64,000 bases of DNA, taken from NCBI RefSeq assembly GCF_024713975.1, contig NC_091106.1:15836501-15900500 (forward strand), read 5' to 3'. Positions within the stretch are counted from its first letter, which is position 1; every line of letters starts with the position of its first letter. Source of the DNA: Paralichthys olivaceus (taxonomy: Eukaryota > Chordata > Actinopteri > Pleuronectiformes > Paralichthyidae). This document shows positions 41,501 through 51,257 of this stretch, piece after piece. The position numbers and the translations under genes are program-made. A model generated the notes under the pieces. The model was not told the DNA's origin and did not search any database. It was given only the letters and a program-made list of their open reading frames with translations.

Positions 41501-42625
41501 AAAAAAAACAAATGGTATAATTTAGTTTGATTTAAAATTGTAATCTTATGTTTGAGTTTCAGGGGGAAATGCTGGAATTATAGCTGGAATAATTGTCCCA
41601 CTGGTGCTTAGTGCACTAATTGGAGTTGCAGTCTGGTGTTGCAGAAGGAGAAATAGAAAACAATGTGAGTATTTCCACTTCTACCAGAAAAATGTGACCG
41701 GCAGAGTGCATGTATAATATGTATTTGTAAATACAAGGGTTTTTTTTCTGATTATTTCTCTTACAAGATACCCCCGGCCAGCCAAATGGCAATGCACAGA
41801 CAGTGGTGAGTTATTTTTTTTTACCTCACCTCTTTCTTCACATGTAGACACATACATTATGATAAACTCTTCCCTGTCTCTCCTCTAATGTTGGCATAGC
41901 TGCCCCTTTCTATAGGATGTACAGGTTAGTTGTCTGAAACCCTGAGTGTCCTTGTGCTTCCTCTGTGACAGTGTTATTGTAGTTTGACTTTTAGTGTATT
42001 TGTAAAGTAAAGCTTGTGTGAGCAAAGCAATTAGTTTTTTATCAGGCTAGAGTGGGAAATATTTTATTAATATGAAATCTTTGCCTTTCTTAGGAGCTGC
42101 AGACTCTGAATGGTAAGAAAAACGTGTTTTTAATTGACAAGTATTAGAGCTTTAATTGATTTTTTTTCATTTTTTTTGAGCATGTTAGATTAAATAGATG
42201 AATAATCCATAATCAGATGGAATTGACATAACATTTCATGTAATTATTGAGTTCATTATGTGTTGATGTAGCATTGATTCTGTTATCTGTCGATTTAAAA
42301 CCTGTACGTCTCATCTCACTGTCTTGTACTTGTAATTTCAGAGCTCCAATCTAAGCACATGCCCGACATTGCAGCCGCTCTTGGGTGGAAGAATATGCGG
42401 GATGTAGCAATGCGTAGTGGGATGACAACAGTTGAAATTGATTCTTGTAAACAGAGCGCCCCCACTGACCCTGAGGAGATGACCCTCCAACTGCTATCGA
42501 AATGGATAGAGAAGGAGGGTAGGGGTGCGGCAACAAGGTTGATCACACTCCTAGAAAAGAATCATAAAAGGGACAAAGCAGAGAGGGTGGCAGAGATATT
42601 GAGAAGAGGAGATGCTCCTGTTTGA
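38599..42625 (+). CDS. fas: Fas death receptor (TNFRSF6/CD95)
   Basis: Cell-surface receptor for Fas ligand that recruits FADD and caspase-8 to trigger apoptosis. Exons: 38599-38669, 39608-39747, 40255-40389, 41111-41228, 41366-41436, 41563-41664, 41768-41805, microexon 41916-41924, 42094-42112 and 42342-42625 (TGA). Phases agree and give 328 residues, close to human FAS (335). It opens with a signal peptide (LPFLWVFTFVLFFSHASL), then cysteine-rich TNFR repeats (CAHGDYRHEGRTCCMCGPG and CESCATGTYSSHPNSQESCE). The transmembrane helix GIIAGIIVPLVLSALIGVAV is followed by a basic CCRRRNRK stop-transfer. The death domain lies in the last exon (MPDIAAALGWKNMRDVAMRSG). The 9-nt exon keeps frame; skipping it also keeps frame. 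Identification rests on the architecture and on the 10q23-type linkage with pten. Confidence 0.93.
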
Positions 42626-42970
42626 ATGTAAATATTGGGAGCACTTTAATATATTTGTAGCGTTGCCTATCGAACAAATTACTATTGTGTTGAGATGTTT
42701 ACACAATACTGGTTGACCATTTTAAGTGTTTTTTGGAAAAGATGAAATTAGCAGACCCAAGCTTTGTAAAAGCAGAATTAAGGTTAGGTTATTGTAAGAT
42801 GTCTATGATGTGTTGATAATCATTATTATCTGTTTCTCAGTTTATTAAATAAAATTTAGATTTAATGACCCGCCCTGCACTGAACCATGCCTTCTTGTGT
42901 TGATATAGGAATGCTATACATGCCTTTTGTGTGTGATGAATGTGTTACATGATTTTGTGTAATAAACTGG
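42626..42970 (+). other. fas 3' UTR
   Basis: AATAAA occurs at 42848-42853, with further AATAAA copies near 42960-42975. A short 3' UTR of 230-350 bp is likely. Confidence 0.6.
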
Positions 42971-44128
42971 AATAAATGTGGATTTAATGTCAAATGTGTT
43001 TTAGTTTTGTTGTTGTCAAATAGTGACTGGTTTAGTTTTGGTCGTTTTATGTTCATAGACAACAGATTTTCTTTACAAGTCAAAGTTGTGACTGTTGTGG
43101 TGTTTACCAACTGTTCAATGGAAGAAGTTGTGCTCACGCTTTGTTTCCTGTGTTTGTTGTGTCCTCCTTTGGGTCGAGCTTTGCTCAAGCAGAAAGCGCC
43201 ACCTTGTGGACGCTGAGTATTTGCTTTCCAGTGTACAGCACTGCTGGTGAAGATACCATCATGTAGTAGTGTAACTATATTGTTAGGATAGGAAACCCAT
43301 TGATTACAACAGAGATAAATGAACTCGATCCTGATACAAGTAGAGCAACGTGGATTTATTCGTTGATCGATAATCAAACAAATTTAGCAATGATTGCTAA
43401 ATGATATCAAATCCTTATGAGAAAAAGACTTTATTTTACAGCTTAAACATTAATAAATTGTTATAAATAACTATAAACAAAAAAACACAAATACAACCAA
43501 TTAAGATAATAAACATATTTTTACAGTTTATATATTTAAGTACACATATTTTGTGCATTGGTTATTATGTAAAATAAGTTTTCATATCGTTGCCTATGGG
43601 CAGATACCGATATGTCTGTGAACTACTATTTTTAATCAATTTCGATTTATTGTAAAAAAAAGGAGACGACAGAAGTGATCAACTTACTGTCAATCACTAA
43701 GCAATAAGACATTCATATGTTTTTATTTCTACAGCAAAGAACTGTTAAATTTACTCTTACTGCTCATGAGAATATTCTTAGATGCAGTAATAGTATATAT
43801 AAGTATATGTATATTTGTACATACACAGTTTTTTTTAAATAAAGGCGTTTATTCATGAATTAAATTATTATTATTATTATGTTATTTAAAATCAAGTTTG
43901 CTGAATCTGCCATCACTGCTCACTTGAATCCTGAAGTCATCTTTAAAACTTGTTTCATCACAACTACAGACTCATTACTTTGCACAATTGTATAAATAAA
44001 AATACTGTTGTCATGTTGTCATATCATTCTCTTGTAATAACTGGTGCGGCCCTGCACAGACTCCATGTTGAGTTTGGGCAGAGGAAGCTGGGCGGTGCGT
44101 GTTTCGATGGGTGGAGCTCACAGTCAGG

Positions 44129-44130
<2 letters not shown>
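42971..44130. other. fas-itprip intergenic spacer
   Basis: AT-rich; no gene recognised. Small ORFs here lack motifs and splice support. Confidence 0.5.

Positions 44131-44132
<2 letters not shown>

Positions 44133-44168
<36 letters not shown>
44133..44168. repeat. (GT)18 microsatellite
   Basis: Perfect GT dinucleotide array immediately before the probable itprip 5' exon. Confidence 0.95.
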
Positions 44169-44174
<6 letters not shown>

Positions 44175-44189
44175 ACAGAAGAAATTGTG

Positions 44190-44281
44190 TAGTTGTTCCC
44201 GCGTCGTTCTCACGAGTGTGAAGCTGAAGAAGCTGCTTCTACACATGAAGTCTATCATCCTGAAGTCGCCACAGAGAACAG
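44190..44281 (+). other. Probable itprip 5' non-coding exon
   Basis: The segment ends in AACAG|GTGAGT, a strong donor, and lies 2.1 kb before the acceptor at 46358-46359 that precedes the itprip ATG. It contains an ATG (MKSIILKSPQRT) whose frame, after splicing to 46360, would end at TAG shortly before the itprip start, giving a small upstream ORF. The exon start is a guess. Confidence 0.4.
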
Positions 44282-44555
44282 GTGAGTTTGATCAACTTTT
44301 AAAACACTTCTTATACATTGACTTCTGCTGACTTGTAGCCGGATGTTGAGTTTAAGCAGCTAAACTTGCCAATATGTCGTGATCCTGCTGCTGCTCAAGT
44401 GTTAAGCGACAATTTAGTTCGTTTTCCTGCTTTAAAGCTTCGCTCATCATCGTGTAGAGTTTGTCAGACTGAAGTGACTCATGCTGGAAAACCGTGTTTG
44501 TGTATCCCACGTTTCTGTGATGAGTGCTGGACACTGATGTTGCTAGATGAGTCCA

Positions 44556-44556
<1 letters not shown>

Positions 44557-44639
<83 letters not shown>
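44557..44639. repeat. (CA)41 microsatellite
   Basis: About 83 bp of perfect CA repeats inside the probable itprip 5' intron. Confidence 0.97.
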
Positions 44640-44641
<2 letters not shown>

Positions 44642-44709
44642 CTCACTTATTCCGTTACACCCAGTGACTTTGAGCTTGATGGCTCAGTCTACACCCATTT
44701 TCTTTACAC

Positions 44710-45055
44710 TTAAAGGTCCAGTGTGTAAGATTTAGGTGAAAGGGAACTATTGGCATGTAGAATAATCCTCATGATGTTTTCACTAGTTCATTTCATCTTA
44801 ATTGTATGAATTGTAGTTTTCTTTACCCCAGAAAAGGCAGTTTATATTTACATCGAGGGGACCCTCTCTAAGGAGGGGACCCTCTCTAAGGAGTTCCAGA
44901 CTGAACAAACTAAACACCTTTTGAGTTTTTATGACAACTGAAGCTACCACAGGTTCTTTTTCATGTTTGGAAGGAGAGGGTGAGGTGAGGGGTGTTCAGC
45001 TGCAACATGAAACTTCAACACTAGATATCACAAAGTTCTTCACACTGAACCTTTT
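44710..45055. mobile_element. MITE-like element with AAAGGTCCAGTGTG termini
   Basis: The left end TTAAAGGTCCAGTGTGTAAG matches the inverted right end CACACTGAACCTTTT. The interior (GATTTAGGTGAAAGGGAACT..., then TTTTTCATGTTTGGAAGG...GGTGTTCAGCTGCAACATG) is one I recognise as a non-autonomous DNA transposon abundant in fish. There is no transposase ORF. An 18-bp segment is tandemly duplicated at 44855-44890. Confidence 0.75.
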
Positions 45056-46359
45056 AAATAAGAATACTTGTAGGCCTCATAGTCCCTTTACTCTGTTATT
45101 TAACACACACTTGACAGCTGGAATTATTCTGCACAATCAGATGTTTGCACACAATAAGTTTAGATTATAAAATAGGGCTGCAACTGATGATGATTTAGTT
45201 TCTGAGTTTTATATCTAGAGCCAGACAATGTGGATTATTGTGGGATGAAACCGATTTTGATATCAGGGGGTAAAAAATGTCCAATAACAGAGATAAAGAT
45301 GTTCTTATCAAACCCTAACGACAACTCTGGGCTTGATAGTTTATGACCATAAACTTTATTAAAATAACAAACAAAAAAACTTAAACAACCAAATACCAAA
45401 GAACTTGAATAAAGAAAATAAATATATAGTTTTTGAATCTTTTCTGCAATAATAAAAAAGGTAATATTGTCAAAATTTCATATTGATCAGCCTGTGGCAG
45501 GTCTGTCTTAGCAGACTTATGTTTAGTAACAAAACAGGTCTTTAATAATTTGAAAACGAGCCACAGCACAGGCCCATAGTCTGGTCTGATGTTTGTTTAG
45601 ATGGACTGAGCCATGTAAGTGTTGGAAAACATCCGAGTGAGAAAGTCATGGGAAGTTTCCCCCGGGCCCTGGGGCCTCACATACTTGATGGTCCAGTACT
45701 GCTCTGCTGATCTTTTTAAAGCTCAGCTCGGAGAGAGAACACTTCTTCATCTCATGTTAAATTATCCTCTTATGTGCCTTTAGGAACTCCCATTTTAAGT
45801 TCATGATTCCATACGAATGATTGTTTAGGTCATTCACTCCACCATCGCCAGAGCATCTTACAAGAGCTTTCAATTCTCCTGAAAGAAGAGCAACAAGAGC
45901 ACGAGCACTAACCCTATGTCATTTCCTCTTCTGTGCAATATATTGCATATCTTGTTGGTTGTCTGATGACACACAGGAAACAAGATAATAATGTCACTGT
46001 GAGTGTTTTCCACATTGTTTTGCCAGGAAGATGAATTTCGTTGTGAACAAACTTTATCTAAATGTTTTCCAGTAAGGAAGGTTCATATAGGAATGTAAAC
46101 AGGGAGAATGTAACTACACTAAAGGGCAATGCACCTCTAAAGAGCTCACTCTTCCTTCCTCCCATGTTCCACAGTCTGACGCAGGACGAGTACGTCACTC
46201 ATCCCCCCGCCTCTATATTTAGAGAAACAGTCTGTGCTTCCCCCTGATGGGTGGAGTGCCTTACGAAATTAGCTGCAACATGTTTTTCATGTTTTATTCA
46301 GCACACGAATGCTCATTATCATGTTAAATCAACTTGTCCACTGTTTGTTTATGTTTCAG
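45056..46359. other. Presumed itprip 5' intron, remainder
   Basis: No coding exon was seen. Near its end lie a CRE-like ACGTCA (46192-46197) and a consensus MEF2-type CTATATTTAG (46213-46222). These could mark an alternative promoter about 200 bp before the coding exon. Confidence 0.4.
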
Positions 46360-46425
46360 AATCTAGAGCTGCACTCATGGACGTCTGCAGGGTCCCTGAA
46401 TATGCACGTTAGAAACTAGCTGAAA

Positions 46426-48039
46426 ATGCAGGGGGCCATTGCACGAGTGTGCGTGGTGGTGGCCGCCGCCATATTGAACCACCCGTTGCTCTTCCCTCAA
46501 GAGAACACTACGCTCCCGGAGCAGGACGAGGCGTTGATGACTCGCATGCGGGAGCACGAGGAGAGGCTGGAAGTGGAGCAGGCCAGGCTGGAGAAAGAGC
46601 TCGCACAGCAGGAATCCCAGCAGGAGGAGACCAGCTTGGAGGGAGGCTACAGTTGGTACTTTTGGAGCACCGTGTCATTGATCATATTCTTCACTATCGA
46701 GATGTGCAAGGTGGATCTTGCTGACACGGAAATCCGTCCGTCAGAGGATGAGGACATATTTTCAGAAGGTGGAGCCATCACGCCCAGGACAATGGTGCTG
46801 GATAAAGATATCCTGAGAAGCTTCTGTGACAAATGCACCTACAGTTCAGCCCATGAAAACTGGAGGGTGAGGGAGTTTGTTGAGGGTTTTGCAGATGATT
46901 TACTGGAATCGCTCAGGAGTGTGTGCGACAGAGAGGCAGACATGGAAGTCTGGGACTTTGTCGGGATTGGGAGCATGTTCGAGTTTTGGAAGGTGTGCAA
47001 GCCTCTAACCTGCGACCTGATAGTGCCTTTCTCGCCTCCAGATCCATATTCCTTCCAGTTCGAACTGTGGTGCAGCCCCAGCAGTGACATGCCTCCAGAC
47101 ATGCAGGGCTGTGGCAGGATAAAGGTGACCAGGCCTGGCGAGAGCGAGGAGGGCTGCCTCTGTGGCTCTGCTAATCTCGGAGAGGACATGCTCTGCCTGT
47201 TGCACGGCAAGAATGAAGCCATCAAGGTGCACCGCAGTCCGGATGAGCTGCTGTGCTCCAGGAACACGCCTTTCTTAGCCAAAGATCAGGTCATGAAGTG
47301 GTTTCAGATCTCTGTTACCAAAGCATGGGGACGCATCTCTCACAAATATGACTTTGAGGTCACTTTTCGCAACTTGGACGCCGCCGGTGCTCTGAAGATC
47401 CGATTTCGTTCAGGGAAAGTCATCGTCCTGAACATCATACCGGTGGTACAGCTGGGGGATTCAGATGCTTACTTTGTCTCACACTTCCCGTCAGATTGCG
47501 ACAGCTCTCCAGACCCGCTCTGGCCGCTCTCTTTCGCTGTGTACGAGAGGAACTTGCTGAAACATTTCACGAAACGCCTTCCACAAAATTCCTGTCACTT
47601 ACACTGTCTTAGGATTGTCACGTTCCTGCACAGAAAGCAGACGGGGCTCACGGGAAAGAGCGCCCTCACGAACTACCACTTGAAGACCGCCCTGTTGCAC
47701 TTGTTGCTGAGTAAGAGACCCTCTGCATGGGGCATGGAGAGCATGGAGCACAGGCTTCAGGATGTGCTCGGACTCTTGCAGAGGAGCCTGCAGGAGAAGA
47801 GACTTCACCACGTTCTCATCGGGAACAGTAGAGTGCCAGGAGATGTCCAGCTTCCTGAGATCATTAGAAAAGCGCAGCCCCTCAATCTGTTTAGGTCCTT
47901 GGTGCTGCAGACGGAGCTGTACGCTGCAACAGTCAGACATTTTCAGGAGATGTTGAGAAATGCACCTGCGCTCATACAAGAATACACACCTCACTTATCA
48001 AACGGAGGTTTACACCACATACTCGACGACAGTTTGTGA
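46426..48039 (+). CDS. itprip: Inositol 1,4,5-trisphosphate receptor-interacting protein (Mab-21 domain family)
   Basis: A single-exon CDS of 537 residues, close to human ITPRIP (about 547). In mammals the protein (also called DANGER) binds the IP3 receptor and increases its sensitivity to calcium inhibition. The N-terminus RVCVVVAAAILNHPLLFPQ (residues 7-25) is a hydrophobic signal or anchor with the NHPLLFP motif I recall from human ITPRIP. A charged, probably coiled segment follows at 33-68, then a second hydrophobic stretch WYFWSTVSLIIFFTIEM at 77-93. The rest is the Mab-21 nucleotidyltransferase-like fold with a degenerate GSMFEFW loop near 182-188, so catalysis is doubtful. An acceptor AG at 46358-46359 precedes a short 5' UTR, supporting an upstream non-coding exon. 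ITPRIP rather than ITPRIPL1/2 is supported by linkage to gsto and cfap43. Confidence 0.92.
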   Translation: MQGAIARVCVVVAAAILNHPLLFPQENTTLPEQDEALMTRMREHEERLEVEQARLEKELAQQESQQEETSLEGGYSWYFWSTVSLIIFFTIEMCKVDLADTEIRPSEDEDIFSEGGAITPRTMVLDKDILRSFCDKCTYSSAHENWRVREFVEGFADDLLESLRSVCDREADMEVWDFVGIGSMFEFWKVCKPLTCDLIVPFSPPDPYSFQFELWCSPSSDMPPDMQGCGRIKVTRPGESEEGCLCGSANLGEDMLCLLHGKNEAIKVHRSPDELLCSRNTPFLAKDQVMKWFQISVTKAWGRISHKYDFEVTFRNLDAAGALKIRFRSGKVIVLNIIPVVQLGDSDAYFVSHFPSDCDSSPDPLWPLSFAVYERNLLKHFTKRLPQNSCHLHCLRIVTFLHRKQTGLTGKSALTNYHLKTALLHLLLSKRPSAWGMESMEHRLQDVLGLLQRSLQEKRLHHVLIGNSRVPGDVQLPEIIRKAQPLNLFRSLVLQTELYAATVRHFQEMLRNAPALIQEYTPHLSNGGLHHILDDSL

Positions 48040-48880
48040 GCTTGGTGACGTTCGGAGTCTGAATTATTTAAAACCTTTAGCACGAGCAGGTCTTTATATA
48101 TCACTCTGTGTAACCAAAGGTGATGTTTCGAATTGAAGGTGTGAACACACAACAATTATTTTAAGTTGTGGCTGAGCTGCTTTAATTGCACTTGATATTA
48201 ACCAGTGTATTGGGAATATGGAGCCAAACTAATACATATACTGTATATTTATTCAGTATTTCAAGAGTGGGTTGTGCTGTGTATAAAACATAGTCTAGTA
48301 TACAGCCATTTTTAAAGATAAGTCAGAAGGACTGTTGTTAAACCTAAAAATCAAAATCAGAAAACAAGAAATGTCTGCACTCTGTTGATGCTCCCTTTTT
48401 TATTTTACCTCCTGGGTAGGTTCTTACCTTGGGTGGAGGTATGATCCATTAAATGGTCTGTGGACATTTCTTCTCTTCTGGTTTTCACTTCAGTCCTACA
48501 CCTAGTGTTTATCATGTTGTGGGCCTACCTCTCCGTGTTTCTTTCTCTGCTTCTTTAACAAAAGCGGCAAAAACTAATTCATGAGGAAATATATTTTTTT
48601 AAACTTAACAATTTTAACAGAAATACCTCAAATATTGTGCCGACCTAAATGGAAATAATTGACCAAATATTATAGCAGCTATTTTTTTTGCTTTCATTCA
48701 CACAAATCTTAAGGCAGCTAATAATTTCCACTTTTGCTTATTGGAGAGAACAACTTAATTTGCCTGTTCCACTATGTCAATGTCAAATCTTTGATGGGGC
48801 CTCAGTTTGTGAAACGGGTACACGCATTTGTCAGGAAAACATGTTTTTTGTTTAACACAAAAACAGACTCGGTCATTTCA
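48040..48880. other. itprip 3' UTR and convergent spacer
   Basis: AT-rich sequence between the itprip stop and the 3' end of the minus-strand gsto gene. No canonical AATAAA was seen on the plus strand here; an ATTAAA at 48448-48453 is the best candidate. The two genes converge. Confidence 0.45.
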
Positions 48881-49073
48881 TGATCAATTTATTAGAAAAA
48901 AGGTGCCACGTAGTGAGATTGGTCATTGAAAACATCCTTAGTCATTCCCTTTATATTGATTTGATTTTTAAAAACAAAAAAGGTTTGTCTGATTACAAAG
49001 TCATACATGACTCCACAATGTCCCAAAACATTAAGGTAAATGGAAGGTTTTAAGGTTTTGGTGAGTGCTTCTT

Positions 49074-50970
49074 TTACAGGCCATAGTCGTAGTTGGGGTT
49101 CCCCTCCATGTAAGTCTTGTAAAAGCCCTTGTAGGTGTCCACACTGTGCCTGGTGGCTTTGACAGCTGTGTCCTCCGACATGCTCTCCATCCACTTCTTC
49201 AGCTCAGGTGCGTCATCAAGACAGCTAAAAGACAGAGGGTATCAAATCCTTCACTTAGTTAAAGCACCACAACACGTGAACTTCAATCACACTTATAAAA
49301 CCTGGCATGTCAGGGAGTAAAGATGACAAAGAAGACTTGACTTTTATGTCTAACTTTTGTACCTTCCCCTCTGTTTGTACTTTTGCTCCTCTCTTAAGTG
49401 TGTTTAAATGCTTCTATAAATAAAATGTATTTATTTTTAAACGTCTTCAGATTTATTTACTTACTGCTGTAATTCAAAGATCTCCAGCCTCTCAAAGAAT
49501 GGCCACATCATGTAGTCAATCATTGTGATGGAGTCACCGCCGAAGAACTTGGTCTTCCTCTCAACCAGGTCCTGAAGAATAAGCAACAATATAAAGGTGT
49601 GGTCATTAGCGAGGGATACTTGAATACTTTGTTCTCCATCTTTGAACATTTAATACAAAATGTATTGGCATTACAGTTGACAACACAAGCCCAGTGAATA
49701 CATAGTGAAACAAGAGCAACCTGCCTCATTAAATTTCTTAAACTTCTCTTTCAGTTCAGCTTCCAGTTCCGAGACATCCTCACCATTAGTCCTCCCGGCT
49801 GGAATCTTGCGAAAGAAGGGTATTACCTGTAGAGAGCAGTGGCATTAAAATGATTGTTTGCTGATGGAAACTATAGATATGTTCGCAAAACAACCCCCTC
49901 CAAGATGTAGATGCAGGGTTGTTGTTTTTAATTATACCTTGGAAAAGTGCTCCAGCATCATCTTCTGCTGTGCTTTACCGAAAGGAGATGAAGGAAGCAG
50001 CTTCTTTTCCGGGTAAACTTCATCCAGGTAATCACAGGTGATTGGAGACTCGTATATCACCTCACCAGCAGGTGTCTCCAGTGTTGGGACCAGACCAAGA
50101 GGATTCCTCTCAAGGAACCAGTCAGGTTTATCTTTCAGGTTGATGTTGATGGTTTCGTGTCTAAAACAAAAAAAAGGTCAGAGCATGTTCCTATAGTAAT
50201 TCAGTACTCTTTAGTATTTTAAAATGTCCTTTACTTGATTCCTTTGGCATTCAGCACTAATTTAGCTCTCTGGGCAAACGGGCAGAATCTCATGTTGTAA
50301 AGCCGGATGTGTCCTTTGGGGACTGGACCAGGTGCAGCGCTTCCTGAAAGGTAAAACATTTGTTTGTTTTCTGTACATGACAGACTAAGGGGACATATTC
50401 ACTTTATGTTTGCTACCATTAATGCCTGATAGTAACCATTTACTTTATTATCAAACATGATTATTTAAGTATGATGCATTATTATTATTTTTATTATACA
50501 TCAACCAGCAATAATGACAACCCTAAAATATACTTTATGTAAGGAAAAGTGTCTCCGTAGCTTACTTCTTCCACCAAAATTAAACTGTTCAATTAAAACA
50601 TAATTTCTGTCATTTACAATCACACAGGAGAGATCGAGTGTTATTTGTATTAAATAAGTGTAAATGTGTAGTTTCTGTAAAGCTTAGGTTGTTTGCATTT
50701 CATCAGTGGATCCACAGTGAGTCACTGTACACTGCTTTACTCGAGTACACGAGCCCAGTACACAGTACATTACTCAAGTTTAGATAGTAGTTACTTCAAA
50801 ATGATACTTGCAAATATAATCAACAAGTAACTTACTGTGATTTATATATAGGATATATCCGGACAGGTTGAACTGATAGCTCAGTTAAGTGAGTAGCAGG
50901 CTATGACTCCTCAGCTAACCAGCTAACAGCTGTTCGTCTTACCTTTAGCGAAACACTTCTCAGTGGACAT
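49074..50970 (-). CDS. gsto1: Glutathione S-transferase omega (GSTO1-like)
   Basis: Cytosolic omega-class GST with thioltransferase and dehydroascorbate-reductase type activity using glutathione. Minus-strand exons in transcript order: 50970-50943, 50343-50235, 50160-49938, 49826-49725, 49571-49465 and 49224-49074. They encode 239 residues (human GSTO1 has 241). The omega active-site cysteine is Cys30 in [32 protein letters not shown] is the glutathione-site cis-Pro and Glu-Ser segment, and [21 protein letters not shown] lies in the helical C-terminal domain. It ends in YDYGL, like human GSTO1. The intron after 49725 begins with GC (GAG|GCAGGT), because using the nearby GT shifts the frame to a stop. 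A poly(A) signal is at 48888-48893 on the minus strand. GSTO1 versus GSTO2 is not firmly settled. Confidence 0.93.
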
Positions 50971-51257
50971 GTTTGAGCTCCAGGAGGTGGTGGGTGTCCG
51001 TGTGGGGAAAGGTCTCGGTCTTGGTGCGGACGGATAAAGTCTGTAAACGAGGGAGAACACGTGCAACGCGCAGCGACTTAGCTCCCTGTGGCTAAAATTT
51101 CATTTTGTTATCTACTTCCGGGATGGGCGGTTCCGAATAAAAAATCAGCCGTTCAGCGTGACTGTGCAGTATCCTGGTTGCCATGGTTACGCAGCGACAT
51201 GTTAGCCTGACTGCCTGAGGTCGCGACAAGAAGCCGTAGTTTTAATATTATATTAAA
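50971..51257. promoter_or_regulatory. Bidirectional gsto1/cfap43 promoter with RFX X-box
   Basis: Only 287 bp separate the divergent start codons. Within it are an ETS-like ACTTCCGG (51114-51121), a GC box GGGCGG (51125-51130) and GTTGCCATGGTTAC (51177-51190), close to the palindromic X-box bound by RFX factors that drive ciliary genes. The X-box lies 68 bp before the cfap43 ATG, as expected for an axonemal gene. Confidence 0.7.

Noticed and set aside
44352..44713. Overlapping ORFs of 95 and 115 codons around the CA array
   Set aside because: Half of each is translated dinucleotide repeat (Cys-Val or Thr-His runs).
46839..47282. 147-codon antisense ORF inside itprip
   Set aside because: Shadow frame of a well-supported GC-rich coding exon.
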